Notes under the pieces: model-generated
The model's input: only the letters and a program-made list of their open reading frames with translations
What the model was told of the DNA's origin: nothing
Database searches by the model: none
Part shown: positions 8,216 through 15,531 of the stretch, one piece after another
Layout of the letters: every line of letters starts with the position of its first letter
Numbering within the stretch: position 1 is the first letter of the stretch
Assembly (NCBI GenBank): GCA_900541475.1
Contig: UQJV01000023.1
Coordinates: forward strand, 1 to 31,220
Direction: 5' to 3'
DNA length: 31,220 nt
DNA from: an uncultured Collinsella sp.
Lineage (GTDB): Bacteria; Actinomycetota; Coriobacteriia; Coriobacteriales; Coriobacteriaceae
Made by a program: the position numbers and the translations under genes

Positions 8216-9922
8216 CTACGAACGCAGTGTAATTTTATCTCGTAGCGATTTGAGATCCTCGGTTACGGTGCGGTCTTCCTGAATCATCTTCTGAACCTTT
8301 TTATAGCTCGTGCTGACGGTTGAATGGTTGCGGTTGCCAAACTCCGCGCCCACCGCCGTAGTCGTCATCTCGCACATCTCGATGGCCAGATAGATGGCGA
8401 TGTGGCGGGCTTTGGCAATGTTGGCGTTGCGGCGCGGGCCGATGAGCTCCTCGTGCGTCACGCCGTATTGCTCCTCGATGACAGACTGGACCGTCTGCAC
8501 GTTGATCTTCTTGGCCGACGTGTCGAAGTACTGGCTTGCGATGGCGTCGATGTCGTCGAAGCTGAGCTCGCTGCCCTCGCGTTCGCGGTCTCCCGCCTCG
8601 CCGGCACAGCGTTCGCAAAAGCTCTCGAGTTCGCGAATGTTGGTTCCCGAGACTTCTGCCATGTGCTTAAAGTGCTCGTCGGTCAGATGCCCACCATCGC
8701 CGCCATAGGCCGCCAGCAGCGAGTCGTCACCCGCCTCGGGTGCGGCGGCTATCGTGTTCTCGTAGTAGCGCTGCAAGATCTTGTATTTCATCTCGTAGCT
8801 GGGCTCCGCCACCAAACAGAGCATACCGGCGTTAAAACGGCTGGTAAGGCGTTCGTCCATGCTCAGGTCTTTGGGTGCGCGGTCGGCTGCGATGACGACT
8901 TTTTTGTTGTTGCGGATAAACTCGTCCATGAGCTGGAAGAAGTAGTCCACGCTCGCGCGCTTGCCGATGATGTTTTGAATGTCGTCGATAATGAGCACGT
9001 CCACGCCATGGTATGCCTGCATGATGGGGGCGTTGCTTTTCTTTTGGCGGTCGAACTCCGTCATCAGGTCATCGAGGTATGCCTGCGAGTTGGCGTACTT
9101 CACCTTGATCTCGGGCGACTTTTCGGCGAGCTCGTTTTTGATGGCGAGCAGCAGATGGGTCTTGCCCAGCCCCGATTTGCCATAGATGAACAGGGATGTG
9201 CATGTGCCGCGTTCGTCCGCGAGCGCGGCAAACTTGAGCGCCGAGCGATAGGCATGGCTGTTTTCGGGGCCGTAGACAAAGTTTTCGAAGGTGAATTTCG
9301 AGTTGGCCGCGAGGGGTGCGCCGTCAGCGTTTTGCTCGGCCGGCGCCGCAGCTGCGGGGGCACTCGTGGGCGATGTAGAGGCTGGTTTTGCACTCTTTTC
9401 GGGCGCACCGCCTTTCATCTGGTTCATCATGCGGCGGAAATCGTCGGCCGAAAGCGTGTTTTTGATTGCGATGCCCGAATCCTCGCCCGGTGTTGCGTCG
9501 TGCGCGATAGGCATGTGTGTGGCAGCGGGCATGGGGGCTGCCCACGCCGAGACGGCGGGCATGGTTTCACGGGAAACATCGTCGTTTTGATGCTCGGGAG
9601 CCGACACTGCGGCGGCAGCCGGCGCCGCCGGGGGGACGACGGATGCCGCGGGTACGGCATTATCTGCCGCGGTGCCCTGCGGTGCCACGATGTTGAGCGC
9701 GATCGGCGCAAAGGCGATCTCTTCCAGGTACGCCTCGATGGTCGGCTGATGCTTTTTGAGCTGAGCGATGGCAAATCGTGAGGGGGCCTCAATCGTCAAG
9801 GTGTCCTCGGTCAGGCTCACGGCGCGCGATTGCCCCAGCATGTTGATGAGGCGCGCATCTTGGCCGTCGCGCTGACAAAAGGCGATGGCATCCCCCAGGA
9901 TGATGCTTGCTTCCTCGTCCAC
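8216..9922 (-). CDS. dnaA: Chromosomal replication initiator DnaA
   Basis: DnaA binds DnaA boxes, forms an ATP-dependent filament at oriC and opens the duplex. The 568-residue product is longer than the roughly 450 residues of E. coli or Bacillus DnaA. The excess is an Ala/Pro-rich linker (about 84-205) between domain I and the AAA+ core. Walker A GKSGLGKT lies at 248-255 and Walker B VLIIDD at 309-314. The domain IV signature reads FGNRNHSTV, close to the usual FGGRDHSTV, in the DNA-binding helix near the C-terminus. The start is GTG at 9922 behind GGGAGAG. Only 15 bases separate it from the stop of the upstream ATPase/winged-helix gene, so the two are probably co-transcribed. The linker-coding DNA contains a near-parS sequence at 9563-9578. 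Confidence 0.97.
   Translation of the reverse strand: MDEEASIILGDAIAFCQRDGQDARLINMLGQSRAVSLTEDTLTIEAPSRFAIAQLKKHQPTIEAYLEEIAFAPIALNIVAPQGTAADNAVPAASVVPPAAPAAAAVSAPEHQNDDVSRETMPAVSAWAAPMPAATHMPIAHDATPGEDSGIAIKNTLSADDFRRMMNQMKGGAPEKSAKPASTSPTSAPAAAAPAEQNADGAPLAANSKFTFENFVYGPENSHAYRSALKFAALADERGTCTSLFIYGKSGLGKTHLLLAIKNELAEKSPEIKVKYANSQAYLDDLMTEFDRQKKSNAPIMQAYHGVDVLIIDDIQNIIGKRASVDYFFQLMDEFIRNNKKVVIAADRAPKDLSMDERLTSRFNAGMLCLVAEPSYEMKYKILQRYYENTIAAAPEAGDDSLLAAYGGDGGHLTDEHFKHMAEVSGTNIRELESFCERCAGEAGDREREGSELSFDDIDAIASQYFDTSAKKINVQTVQSVIEEQYGVTHEELIGPRRNANIAKARHIAIYLAIEMCEMTTTAVGAEFGNRNHSTVSTSYKKVQKMIQEDRTVTEDLKSLRDKITLRS
9563..9578. promoter_or_regulatory. Near-parS site inside dnaA
   Basis: The 16 bases GGTTTCACGGGAAACA match the parS consensus TGTTTCACGTGAAACA at 14 positions. 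One mismatch breaks the central palindrome. It lies in the Ala/Pro-rich linker coding region of dnaA. ParB may bind it weakly, or it may be a coincidence of the codons for V-S-R-E-T. Confidence 0.4.
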
Positions 9923-9937
9923 TGTCTCTCCCGTTCC

Positions 9938-11290
9938 TTAAGCCTGAGCCCGCACGCGAGCGCTTCCAATTTCGGTCAGATGGTATTTCTGCCCATGTTT
10001 GACCACCAAGCCCGCCTGTGCCAAATCGTTGAGCGTGCGCGACCAGGTGGGTGCGGAGTTTCCAAACGCCCGCGCCAAGTCCGTTGCGCCGCACTCTTGA
10101 TGTTGGGCCAGATACCCCAATGCAGCGTTGCCGCGTTCGCTTACAAACACGTCCGGCTGCGGTTGTGCGTATTGATTCGCCGCATTAGGATACATCATTT
10201 GAGCTGCTGGTTGTTGAGAACTCTGCATGGGCGGCACCTGCTGTTGAAAACTTTGCGGCCACTGTTGGTAAGGCTGCGGCGGCATCTGCTGCGACCAAGG
10301 GTTAAATTGCCCCTGCGGCATCTGTTGATACGGCTGCTGGTATCCCTGAGGGTACTGCTGCGGATACGGCTGGGCATATCCCTGCTGCGGCATATATTGG
10401 GGAGGATACCCTTGGGGGTACGGTTGGTAGCCCATTTGCTGGACGTTCGGCATGGCCGCCGTCTGTTGCGCGACGTTTGTGTCCAGACCTGCCGAGTTTA
10501 TGGTCTCCGACATGCTTTGCGCCGTGTGGCCCAGCGATACCTGGGGATCTTGCACTGGAAAAGCTCCAGGTTGCTGCATGTGCACCACGGGTTGCTGCAT
10601 CTGTTGTGCTATCACAGACTGCTGTGCAAACGTGTCGGGTAGGGGGTATGCTGACCGCTCCGTCTCGGGGCGCACGGCGGCCCCTCGCCCTCCGGCTCGC
10701 TCGATTTCCTGCACGCGTTTGGGGTCCAGGCTTACCGTGACCACGGTGCCGTTGCCCATGTTGTCCTCGATGGATACGGCGCCGCCGGCGTTTTCCAAGT
10801 ACTCCTGCACCATGGGAAACCCGGCTCCGGTTCCGCGGATGTATCGCTTCATGTTGCTGTTTGCGCTGGTGACGCCAAAATCGAAGGCGCGCTCCTTGTC
10901 GTCGATCCCCGGTCCCTGATCTGCGAATCGGATGGTGTCGCCGCCGTCTAGGATCGAGATGATGGGCTCTGCAAAGTGGGCGTGGATAAAGTTTTCGACA
11001 ATCTCGCGGATAACCATGAGCGAGATGTGCCCGCCCTGCTCTTTCATGCACTGGTAGACGGTGTTGGTTGTCTCTTCCAGATAGGTGCGCACGTCCTTCG
11101 GTTCGATGACGATGACGCGCGGCGTCGACAGCATGTCGTCATAGACCGCGATGCGTGCCGCATACATGGCACCCTGCGCTTTCGCAGCGGCCTGCTCTTC
11201 CTGGCCGCGCTTTTCGCGCACGCCGGTGATGTGCTCGTTGTCAGGTGCCGGGTCTCCGGAATCGACCATGGTGTAAAAGTCGTCAGACAT
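9938..11290 (-). CDS. GHKL ATPase with P/Q-rich linker and winged helix, upstream of dnaA
   Basis: I do not recognise a named protein. The 450-residue product has three parts. Residues about 50-190 form a histidine-kinase-like ATP-binding domain, with N-box EIVENFIHAH (96-105), G1 box DQGPGI (124-129), G2/lid GTGAGFPMV (153-161) and G3 GNGT (179-182). No histidine phosphoacceptor domain, receiver or membrane segment is visible. Residues about 220-380 are extremely rich in Gln, Pro, Tyr and Met and look prion-like and disordered. Residues about 384-447 resemble a MarR/ArsR-type winged helix (TDLARAFG...WSRTLNDLAQAGLVVKHGQKYHLTEIG). The start is ATG at 11290 with a weak Shine-Dalgarno. The stop lies 15 bases from dnaA, so an operon is likely. 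The position at the origin suggests a nucleotide-sensing regulator of initiation or transcription, which is inference only. Confidence 0.85.
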   Translation of the reverse strand: MSDDFYTMVDSGDPAPDNEHITGVREKRGQEEQAAAKAQGAMYAARIAVYDDMLSTPRVIVIEPKDVRTYLEETTNTVYQCMKEQGGHISLMVIREIVENFIHAHFAEPIISILDGGDTIRFADQGPGIDDKERAFDFGVTSANSNMKRYIRGTGAGFPMVQEYLENAGGAVSIEDNMGNGTVVTVSLDPKRVQEIERAGGRGAAVRPETERSAYPLPDTFAQQSVIAQQMQQPVVHMQQPGAFPVQDPQVSLGHTAQSMSETINSAGLDTNVAQQTAAMPNVQQMGYQPYPQGYPPQYMPQQGYAQPYPQQYPQGYQQPYQQMPQGQFNPWSQQMPPQPYQQWPQSFQQQVPPMQSSQQPAAQMMYPNAANQYAQPQPDVFVSERGNAALGYLAQHQECGATDLARAFGNSAPTWSRTLNDLAQAGLVVKHGQKYHLTEIGSARVRAQA

Positions 11291-11533
11291 GCTGCTCGCA
11301 ATCTTTCATAAGGTTTCGAACAAATAGTAGCTCACCGTGCAATGTTTCTCATCTTTCGACAACTTTTCAAAACCTGTTGAAAACTTTGGAAAACTGGCGA
11401 AAAGTTCTCAACATTGCCAACATGACCTGTTGAAAACTTGGTGAAATATCGTGAAAAGTTGCCGTACCCTGCAAATTTCAGTTGGGCTTATGGGGGAACC
11501 GTGTGAACTACGCAACCTTTTACCTTTGATTTC
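11291..11533. other. Second origin-like cluster between the ATPase gene and rpmH
   Basis: This non-coding stretch contains repeated boxes of the same type as the dnaA-dnaN gap: TGTTGAAAA at 11375-11383 and 11428-11436, TTTGGAAAA at 11385-11393 and the inverse TTCTCAACA at 11405-11413. Less exact copies such as CTTTCGACA (11353-11361) also occur. The longer block CCTGTTGAAAACTT occurs twice here and once, inverted, at 8189-8202. Genes diverge from this point (minus strand to the left, plus strand to the right), which is typical of the replication origin. The rpmH promoter follows at 11534. Confidence 0.65.
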
Positions 11534-11563
11534 TTGACATTTGAACATTGATTTCCCTACAAT
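11534..11563 (+). promoter_or_regulatory. rpmH operon promoter
   Basis: A consensus -35 hexamer TTGACA (11534-11539) and a near-consensus -10 TACAAT (11558-11563) are spaced by 18 bases. Transcription would begin near 11570, giving a leader of roughly 65 bases before rpmH. This is the best sigma-70-type promoter seen in the window. Confidence 0.8.
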
Positions 11564-11635
11564 CTTCAAGCTCACGTGTCTATATCTGCGTCCGCGCTCC
11601 CGCGGACACTCGAAATGCAGCAGGAGGAACTTAAG

Positions 11636-11770
11636 ATGAAGCGTACGTATCAGCCTAATAAGCGTAAGCGTGCCAAGACCCATGGCTTCCGTGCCCGCAT
11701 GGCCACCAAGGGTGGTCGTGCCGTGCTCGCCCGTCGCCGCGCCAAGGGCCGCAAGCGTCTCACTGTCTAG
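11636..11770 (+). CDS. rpmH: 50S ribosomal protein L34
   Basis: This is the small basic protein L34 of the large ribosomal subunit. The 44-residue product begins MKRTYQPNKRKRAKTHGFRARM and ends in an Arg/Lys-rich tail, the standard length and sequence of the family. The ATG at 11636 lies 8 bases after the strong Shine-Dalgarno AGGAGGAA. An in-frame start further upstream (11576) would add 20 residues not found in L34 and is rejected. rnpA follows after 20 bases, the near-universal rpmH-rnpA arrangement. Confidence 0.98.
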   Translation: MKRTYQPNKRKRAKTHGFRARMATKGGRAVLARRRAKGRKRLTV

Positions 11771-11790
11771 CAGCGATACACACATCTCGC

Positions 11791-12129
11791 ATGAAGACTA
11801 TTAAGTCTCGGCAAGATTTCGAGCATGTGTTCAGTCAGGGGCGTCGTTTCAATCACCCTCTGATTCGAATGACCATATGTGAATCGGTTGGCGAAGGCGA
11901 CTCCGGAAGGGTCGCCTTCGTTGGTGCTAAACGGCTCGGTTGTGCAGTTGTGCGCAACCGTTCTAAGCGTGTGATGCGCGAGGCCGCCCGCAGCTGCGGA
12001 TTTCCCGTTGCGGGTTATGACATCATCTTGTTCGCGACTCCCAAGACGAGGATCTCCTCGCCGCAGGAGATGGACAAGGCATTGCGTTCGCTTATGAAAC
12101 GCGCCGGCGTTGCCGGGGAGGAGCGATGA
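11791..12129 (+). CDS. rnpA: Ribonuclease P protein component
   Basis: RnpA is the protein cofactor of RNase P and helps the catalytic RNA bind and cut precursor tRNA 5' leaders. The 112-residue product has the hallmark RNRSKR motif (55-60) in the conserved helix that contacts the RNA. Its N-terminal strand region has the usual F-x-x-V-F-x-x-G-R-R-F pattern. The start is ATG at 11791, with no strong Shine-Dalgarno, so coupling to rpmH is possible. The last four bases (ATGA) overlap the start of yidD. Confidence 0.95.
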   Translation: MKTIKSRQDFEHVFSQGRRFNHPLIRMTICESVGEGDSGRVAFVGAKRLGCAVVRNRSKRVMREAARSCGFPVAGYDIILFATPKTRISSPQEMDKALRSLMKRAGVAGEER

Positions 12130-12350
12130 GCAATCACGTTTTGCGACGTGTTGCCATCGCTCCTATTCGCATATATCAACAGGTTATTTCGCCCTTATTA
12201 CCTGACGCCTGCATTTATTACCCAACGTGCTCGCAATATGCCGTTCAGGCGATTGAGAAGTACGGTGTTTTGAGAGGCTGCTGGCTTGCCGTGAGGCGCA
12301 TCGCTCGCTGCAATCCCCTGCACGTCGGCGGTTATGACCCTGTGCCCTAG
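12126..12350 (+). CDS. yidD: Membrane protein insertion efficiency factor YidD
   Basis: YidD is a small membrane-associated protein that supports insertion of membrane proteins together with YidC. The 74-residue product has the family motifs IRIYQQVISPLLP, YYPTCSQYA, with a conserved cysteine, and a C-terminal CNPLHVGGYDPVP. The ATG at 12126 overlaps the rnpA stop in an ATGA arrangement, which indicates coupled translation. yidC begins 29 bases after its stop, behind GGAGG. Confidence 0.95.
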   Translation: MSNHVLRRVAIAPIRIYQQVISPLLPDACIYYPTCSQYAVQAIEKYGVLRGCWLAVRRIARCNPLHVGGYDPVP

Positions 12351-12379
12351 TTGGCACTCGCTATCGGAGGAAAACTTAC

Positions 12380-13150
12380 ATGTGGGATTGGATCGTTAAC
12401 ATCCTTTTCGAGCTGCTCAAGCTCATCCAGACCTTTGCGGTCGACTGGGGCCTGTCCATCATCATCCTGGTGGTCATCATCCGTCTGCTGCTGACGCCGC
12501 TCATGCTCAAGTCGACAAAGTCGACGGCGCGCATGCAGGTGCTTCAGCCCAAGATGCTCGAGATCCAGGAGCGCTACGCCGACGACCCCCAGCGTCAGGC
12601 CGAGGAGATGCAGAAGTTCTACAGCGAGAACAAGTTCAATCCGCTGGCCGGCTGCCTGCCGCTTCTGATTCAGATGCCCATCCTTATCGCCCTGTTCACG
12701 CTTCTGCGCAACCTGCCGCAGTACTTTAACGAGGGCACGTTCTCGTTCTTTAACATCCTGCCCGATCTGACCACCACGCCGAGCGCCTCTTTTGCCGATG
12801 GCTTTATGGTTGCGCTGCCTGCGCTGATCTGCCTGATCCTGTTTGCTGTCTTGACCCTGATTCCGCAGCTGTATATGTCCCGCAATCAGACTGGTCAGCA
12901 GGCCCAGAGCATGCGTATGATGGCTGTTGTCATGACCGTCATGATGCTTTGGATGGGCTGGAGCCTGCCCGTCGGCGTTCTGCTGTACTACGATGTGTCT
13001 TCTGCCTGGCAGGTTATCCAGCAGATCTTCGTAACGCAGAAGGTTATCGATAAAGCCAAGGCCGATGAAGAGGAGCGTCTTAAGAACGCCCCGCTGCAAG
13101 TCGAGGTTACTCGTCGCGAGAAGAAGCCGCGCCCGCACAAGAAAAAGTAG
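12380..13150 (+). CDS. yidC: Membrane protein insertase YidC (Oxa1 family)
   Basis: YidC inserts and folds membrane proteins, alone or with SecYEG. The 256-residue product is the short Gram-positive form without the large periplasmic domain of E. coli YidC. A hydrophobic segment near residues 24-41 contains Arg35, fitting the conserved positively charged residue of the hydrophilic groove. A charged cytoplasmic hairpin follows (about 45-85), then three or four further hydrophobic segments. The C-terminus is a Lys/Arg-rich tail (RREKKPRPHKKK) likely to touch the ribosome. No lipoprotein cysteine is evident at the N-terminus. The ATG at 12380 lies behind GGAGGAAAA. Confidence 0.95.
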   Translation: MWDWIVNILFELLKLIQTFAVDWGLSIIILVVIIRLLLTPLMLKSTKSTARMQVLQPKMLEIQERYADDPQRQAEEMQKFYSENKFNPLAGCLPLLIQMPILIALFTLLRNLPQYFNEGTFSFFNILPDLTTTPSASFADGFMVALPALICLILFAVLTLIPQLYMSRNQTGQQAQSMRMMAVVMTVMMLWMGWSLPVGVLLYYDVSSAWQVIQQIFVTQKVIDKAKADEEERLKNAPLQVEVTRREKKPRPHKKK

Positions 13151-13167
13151 TGGGATAGTATTCTTAT

Positions 13168-13179
13168 TTAGGTACCTAA
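13168..13179. repeat. Palindrome TTAGGTACCTAA, copy 1
   Basis: A perfect 12-bp palindrome lies in the yidC-khpB gap, 15 bases before the khpB start. An identical copy, within 14 identical bases (TTTAGGTACCTAAC), occurs at 16670-16681. It could be a regulator-binding site or part of a small repeat. Confidence 0.6.
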
Positions 13180-13194
13180 CTTTTGGAGTTCGTT

Positions 13195-13764
13195 ATGTCT
13201 GAAGAGATCGTCGAGGATATGCTTGAGGAGGTTGCCCCGCAGGTCGCGGGCGATTATCCCGAGATTGCACAGCGTTACAAGGCTGGTGAAGAGCTGACCG
13301 ATGAGGAGCTCGACACCATTGCCGATGTTGCTATTTCCATTCTGCGTTCCATCCTTTCGCACTTCGATGCGGCGAACTCTCCCATCGATGAGTATGAGGG
13401 CGATGAGGGCGAGTTGATTCTGGACGTAACCGCTCCGGATCTTGCTGTTCTTATTGGTCGTCATGGACGTACCCTAGATGCTCTTCAGGTTATGGTTTCG
13501 CTGCTGGTGAGCCGCAAGCTTGGCTTTAGGTATCCGGTCGTCGTTGACGTCGAGGGCTATAAGAGCCGTCGACAGGACAAGGTTGCTTCTATGGCACAGT
13601 CCGCCGCCGAGCGCGCTATTCGCACTCATAAGAGTGTTTCGCTGCCGCCTATGAATGCCTATGAACGTCGACTGGTTCATATTGCCCTTCGTGGCAACGA
13701 TGCTGTCGACACGCATTCTGAGGGCTCTGATCCCGATCGCCATGTTGTGATTGTTGCTCGATAA
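13195..13764 (+). CDS. khpB: RNA-binding protein KhpB (Jag), KH-R3H
   Basis: KhpB/Jag is a cytoplasmic RNA-binding protein that, usually with KhpA, affects cell elongation, division and small-RNA biology in Gram-positive bacteria. The 189-residue product has a KH domain with the GRHG loop at 88-91 (the GxxG motif) and an R3H domain with Arg158 and His162 in NAYERRLVHIAL. The N-terminal Jag_N domain seen in many firmicute homologues is absent. In its place is a short acidic helical region. The ATG at 13195 is chosen because TTGGAG lies just before it; an in-frame TTG at 13183 would overlap that Shine-Dalgarno. The gene follows yidC, its usual neighbour, and ends at a strong terminator. Confidence 0.93.
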   Translation: MSEEIVEDMLEEVAPQVAGDYPEIAQRYKAGEELTDEELDTIADVAISILRSILSHFDAANSPIDEYEGDEGELILDVTAPDLAVLIGRHGRTLDALQVMVSLLVSRKLGFRYPVVVDVEGYKSRRQDKVASMAQSAAERAIRTHKSVSLPPMNAYERRLVHIALRGNDAVDTHSEGSDPDRHVVIVAR

Positions 13765-13782
13765 GCTTCTCGAGTCTATGCT

Positions 13783-13814
13783 AAGGGGACGTGGTTTCCA
13801 CGTCCCCTTTTTTT
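13783..13814 (+). terminator. Intrinsic terminator after khpB
   Basis: A 12-bp perfect stem (13783-13794 with 13798-13809) with a 3-base loop is followed by T residues through 13814. It ends the rpmH-rnpA-yidD-yidC-khpB unit and lies ahead of the chosen rsmG start. It also overlaps the longest possible rsmG reading frame, which argues against that early start. Confidence 0.92.
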
Positions 13815-13859
13815 GTCAAAAGTTCTCGATACACTGATTTTTGTCAGAAAGGAGTCGTC

Positions 13860-14597
13860 TTGTTTGTGTTAACTAATGAGCAGGCAAGCTTGATGCTGTC
13901 CCGTCTCATATCCTATTGTAAAGACTATTCTTTGAAGGTCTCCGACGATAGTCTTCGTGTCTGTATCCAGCATCTTGATCTAGTTCTGGAAGCCAATAAG
14001 AGTACTAATTTAACACGTATCCTAAATGTCGATGATGCTGCTATCCTCCATATTCTTGACTCACTTGTTCTGCTTCCCTATATTAATAAAGCTCCTGAAG
14101 GCGCTTTGCTGGATATGGGTACCGGTGCTGGCTTCCCCGGTATTCCGTTGACTATTGCAAGCGGACGAAAGGCTACCTATATCGATTCGGTTGGCAAGAA
14201 GGTTGATGCCGTTAATTCCTTTGTTAAGGAGCTTGGCCTTAAGCATGCTCATGCCGTTCACGATCGTCTTGAGGAATATGCCCGATCCCATAAGAAACAA
14301 TTTGCTGTCGTTACTGCTCGCGCGCTTGCACCGTTACCAGTTCTCGTTGAGTACGCTTCTCCTTTCTTAAAAGATGGAGGCTTCTTTGTCATTACTAAGG
14401 GGAACCCGTCGGACGATGAACTTCAGTCTGGCATGGCTGCTGCTAAGATATGCGGGTTTACCACGCTTCTGACGGATGATTTGAATTTGCCAAATGACTT
14501 GGGTCATCGTGAGTTCATAATTTTAAAAAAGTCTCGTCCGTCATCCGTTTCTCTTCCTCGTGCTAATGGCATGGCGAAGAAGAATCCGCTTGCCTAG
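13860..14597 (+). CDS. rsmG: 16S rRNA m7G527 methyltransferase RsmG (GidB)
   Basis: RsmG uses S-adenosylmethionine to methylate N7 of G527 in 16S rRNA; its loss gives low-level streptomycin resistance in several bacteria. SAM-binding motif I LLDMGTGAGFPGIPL lies near residue 83, followed by the acidic-loop strand TYIDSVGKKVDAV and VTARALAPLPVL. The open frame begins at 13791, but that lies inside the upstream terminator. AAAGGAG at 13848-13854 points to TTG 13860 (5 bases away), or alternatively GTG 13866. The product from TTG is about 245 residues, the normal length. The DNA is clearly more AT-rich than gyrA or dinG. The parS array starts two bases after its stop. Confidence 0.92.
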   Translation: MFVLTNEQASLMLSRLISYCKDYSLKVSDDSLRVCIQHLDLVLEANKSTNLTRILNVDDAAILHILDSLVLLPYINKAPEGALLDMGTGAGFPGIPLTIASGRKATYIDSVGKKVDAVNSFVKELGLKHAHAVHDRLEEYARSHKKQFAVVTARALAPLPVLVEYASPFLKDGGFFVITKGNPSDDELQSGMAAAKICGFTTLLTDDLNLPNDLGHREFIILKKSRPSSVSLPRANGMAKKNPLA

Positions 14598-14598
14598 A

Positions 14599-14614
14599 TG
14601 TTTCACGTGAAACA
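14599..14614. promoter_or_regulatory. parS: parS site 1
   Basis: Perfect 16-bp parS palindrome TGTTTCACGTGAAACA, the ParB nucleation site. It is the first of three copies between rsmG and parA. Confidence 0.96.
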
Positions 14615-14637
14615 TAATGGATAGCGTCGAGTCGTTA

Positions 14638-14653
14638 TGTTTCACGTGAAACA
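14638..14653. promoter_or_regulatory. parS: parS site 2
   Basis: Second perfect copy of the 16-bp parS palindrome, starting exactly 39 bases after the first. Confidence 0.96.
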
Positions 14654-14676
14654 TAACAGTCGATATCGAATCGGAT

Positions 14677-14692
14677 TGTTTCACGTGAAACA
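14677..14692. promoter_or_regulatory. parS: parS site 3
   Basis: Third perfect copy of the 16-bp parS palindrome, again 39 bases from its neighbour. It lies 38 bases before the parA start, so bound ParB could affect parAB transcription. Confidence 0.96.
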
Positions 14693-14730
14693 TCCTCCGT
14701 TTAACAGCTTTAAATACACCAGGAGGGACC

Positions 14731-15531
14731 GTGGGATTTCGCGACGTTAAGCGTTCTAAGAGCGCAAAAGACACGCGTATCATTGCTATCATCAACCAAA
14801 AAGGCGGCGTAGGTAAGTCCACCACAGCTGTAAACCTTGCAGCAGCGTTGGGTGAACAGGGACGAAAGACGCTCATTGTTGATTTTGACCCGCAGGGTAA
14901 TAGTACGAGTGGTTTTGGAATCGAAAAAGAAGAACTCGATCACTGCATCTACGATGCATTGTTGAATGATGTGCCGGCCGAATCCCTTGTTCTTGATACG
15001 AATTGCAAAAAGGTATTCGTAATTCCAGCTACCATCCAGCTTGCAGGCGCTGAAATCGAGCTCGTCAGTGCGATTGCACGTGAAACTCGCTTAAAGGATC
15101 TGCTTGAACCAATTCAGGATGAGTTTGACTTCATCTTTATCGATTGCCCGCCTTCACTGGGTTTGCTAACGATTAATGCGTTGACAGCGGCAGACAGCGT
15201 TTTGATTCCGATACAGTGCGAATATTACGCACTCGAAGGTGTCACAAAACTGCTTGAATCGATGAAGATGGTTAAGACACGCCTAAATAAGAGCCTTGAT
15301 ACCTATGGCGTGCTTATGACTATGTACGATTCGCGCACATCGCTTTCGAACCAGGTTGTCGAAGAGGTTCAATCGTATTTTGGCGACAAGGCGTTCAAGA
15401 CTTTGATTCCACGTACCGTTAAAATTTCAGAAGCACCGTCGTTCGGTGAGCCGGTAATTACCTATGCGCCACAGAATAAGGGCGCAAAGGCGTATATGAA
15501 CCTTGCTAAAGAGGTGATTAAACGTGCCTAG
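14731..15531 (+). CDS. parA: Chromosome partitioning ATPase ParA (Soj)
   Basis: ParA/Soj is a Walker-type ATPase that binds DNA non-specifically and positions ParB-parS complexes. In Bacillus, Soj also controls DnaA. The 266-residue product has the deviant Walker A motif KGGVGKST (24-31) with its signature lysine, DFDPQGNST (switch I region) and FIDCPPSLG (Walker B). The GTG at 14731 lies behind AGGAGGG. The first 14 residues, rich in Lys and Arg, precede the usual start of the ATPase fold. Its stop overlaps parB by 8 bases. The three parS sites lie immediately upstream. Confidence 0.96.
   Translation: MGFRDVKRSKSAKDTRIIAIINQKGGVGKSTTAVNLAAALGEQGRKTLIVDFDPQGNSTSGFGIEKEELDHCIYDALLNDVPAESLVLDTNCKKVFVIPATIQLAGAEIELVSAIARETRLKDLLEPIQDEFDFIFIDCPPSLGLLTINALTAADSVLIPIQCEYYALEGVTKLLESMKMVKTRLNKSLDTYGVLMTMYDSRTSLSNQVVEEVQSYFGDKAFKTLIPRTVKISEAPSFGEPVITYAPQNKGAKAYMNLAKEVIKRA

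Noticed and set aside
8324..9781. 485-residue plus-strand open frame opposite dnaA
   Set aside because: The opposite strand encodes a full DnaA with all motifs. The plus-strand frame has no family features or convincing start signal.
13791..13859. Early in-frame GTG start for rsmG at 13791
   Set aside because: The region overlaps the khpB terminator and the predicted extra residues are not part of RsmG. A good Shine-Dalgarno points to 13860 or 13866.
15072..15087. parS-like half site CACGTGAAAC inside parA
   Set aside because: Only 12 of 16 bases match parS and one half of the palindrome is lost.
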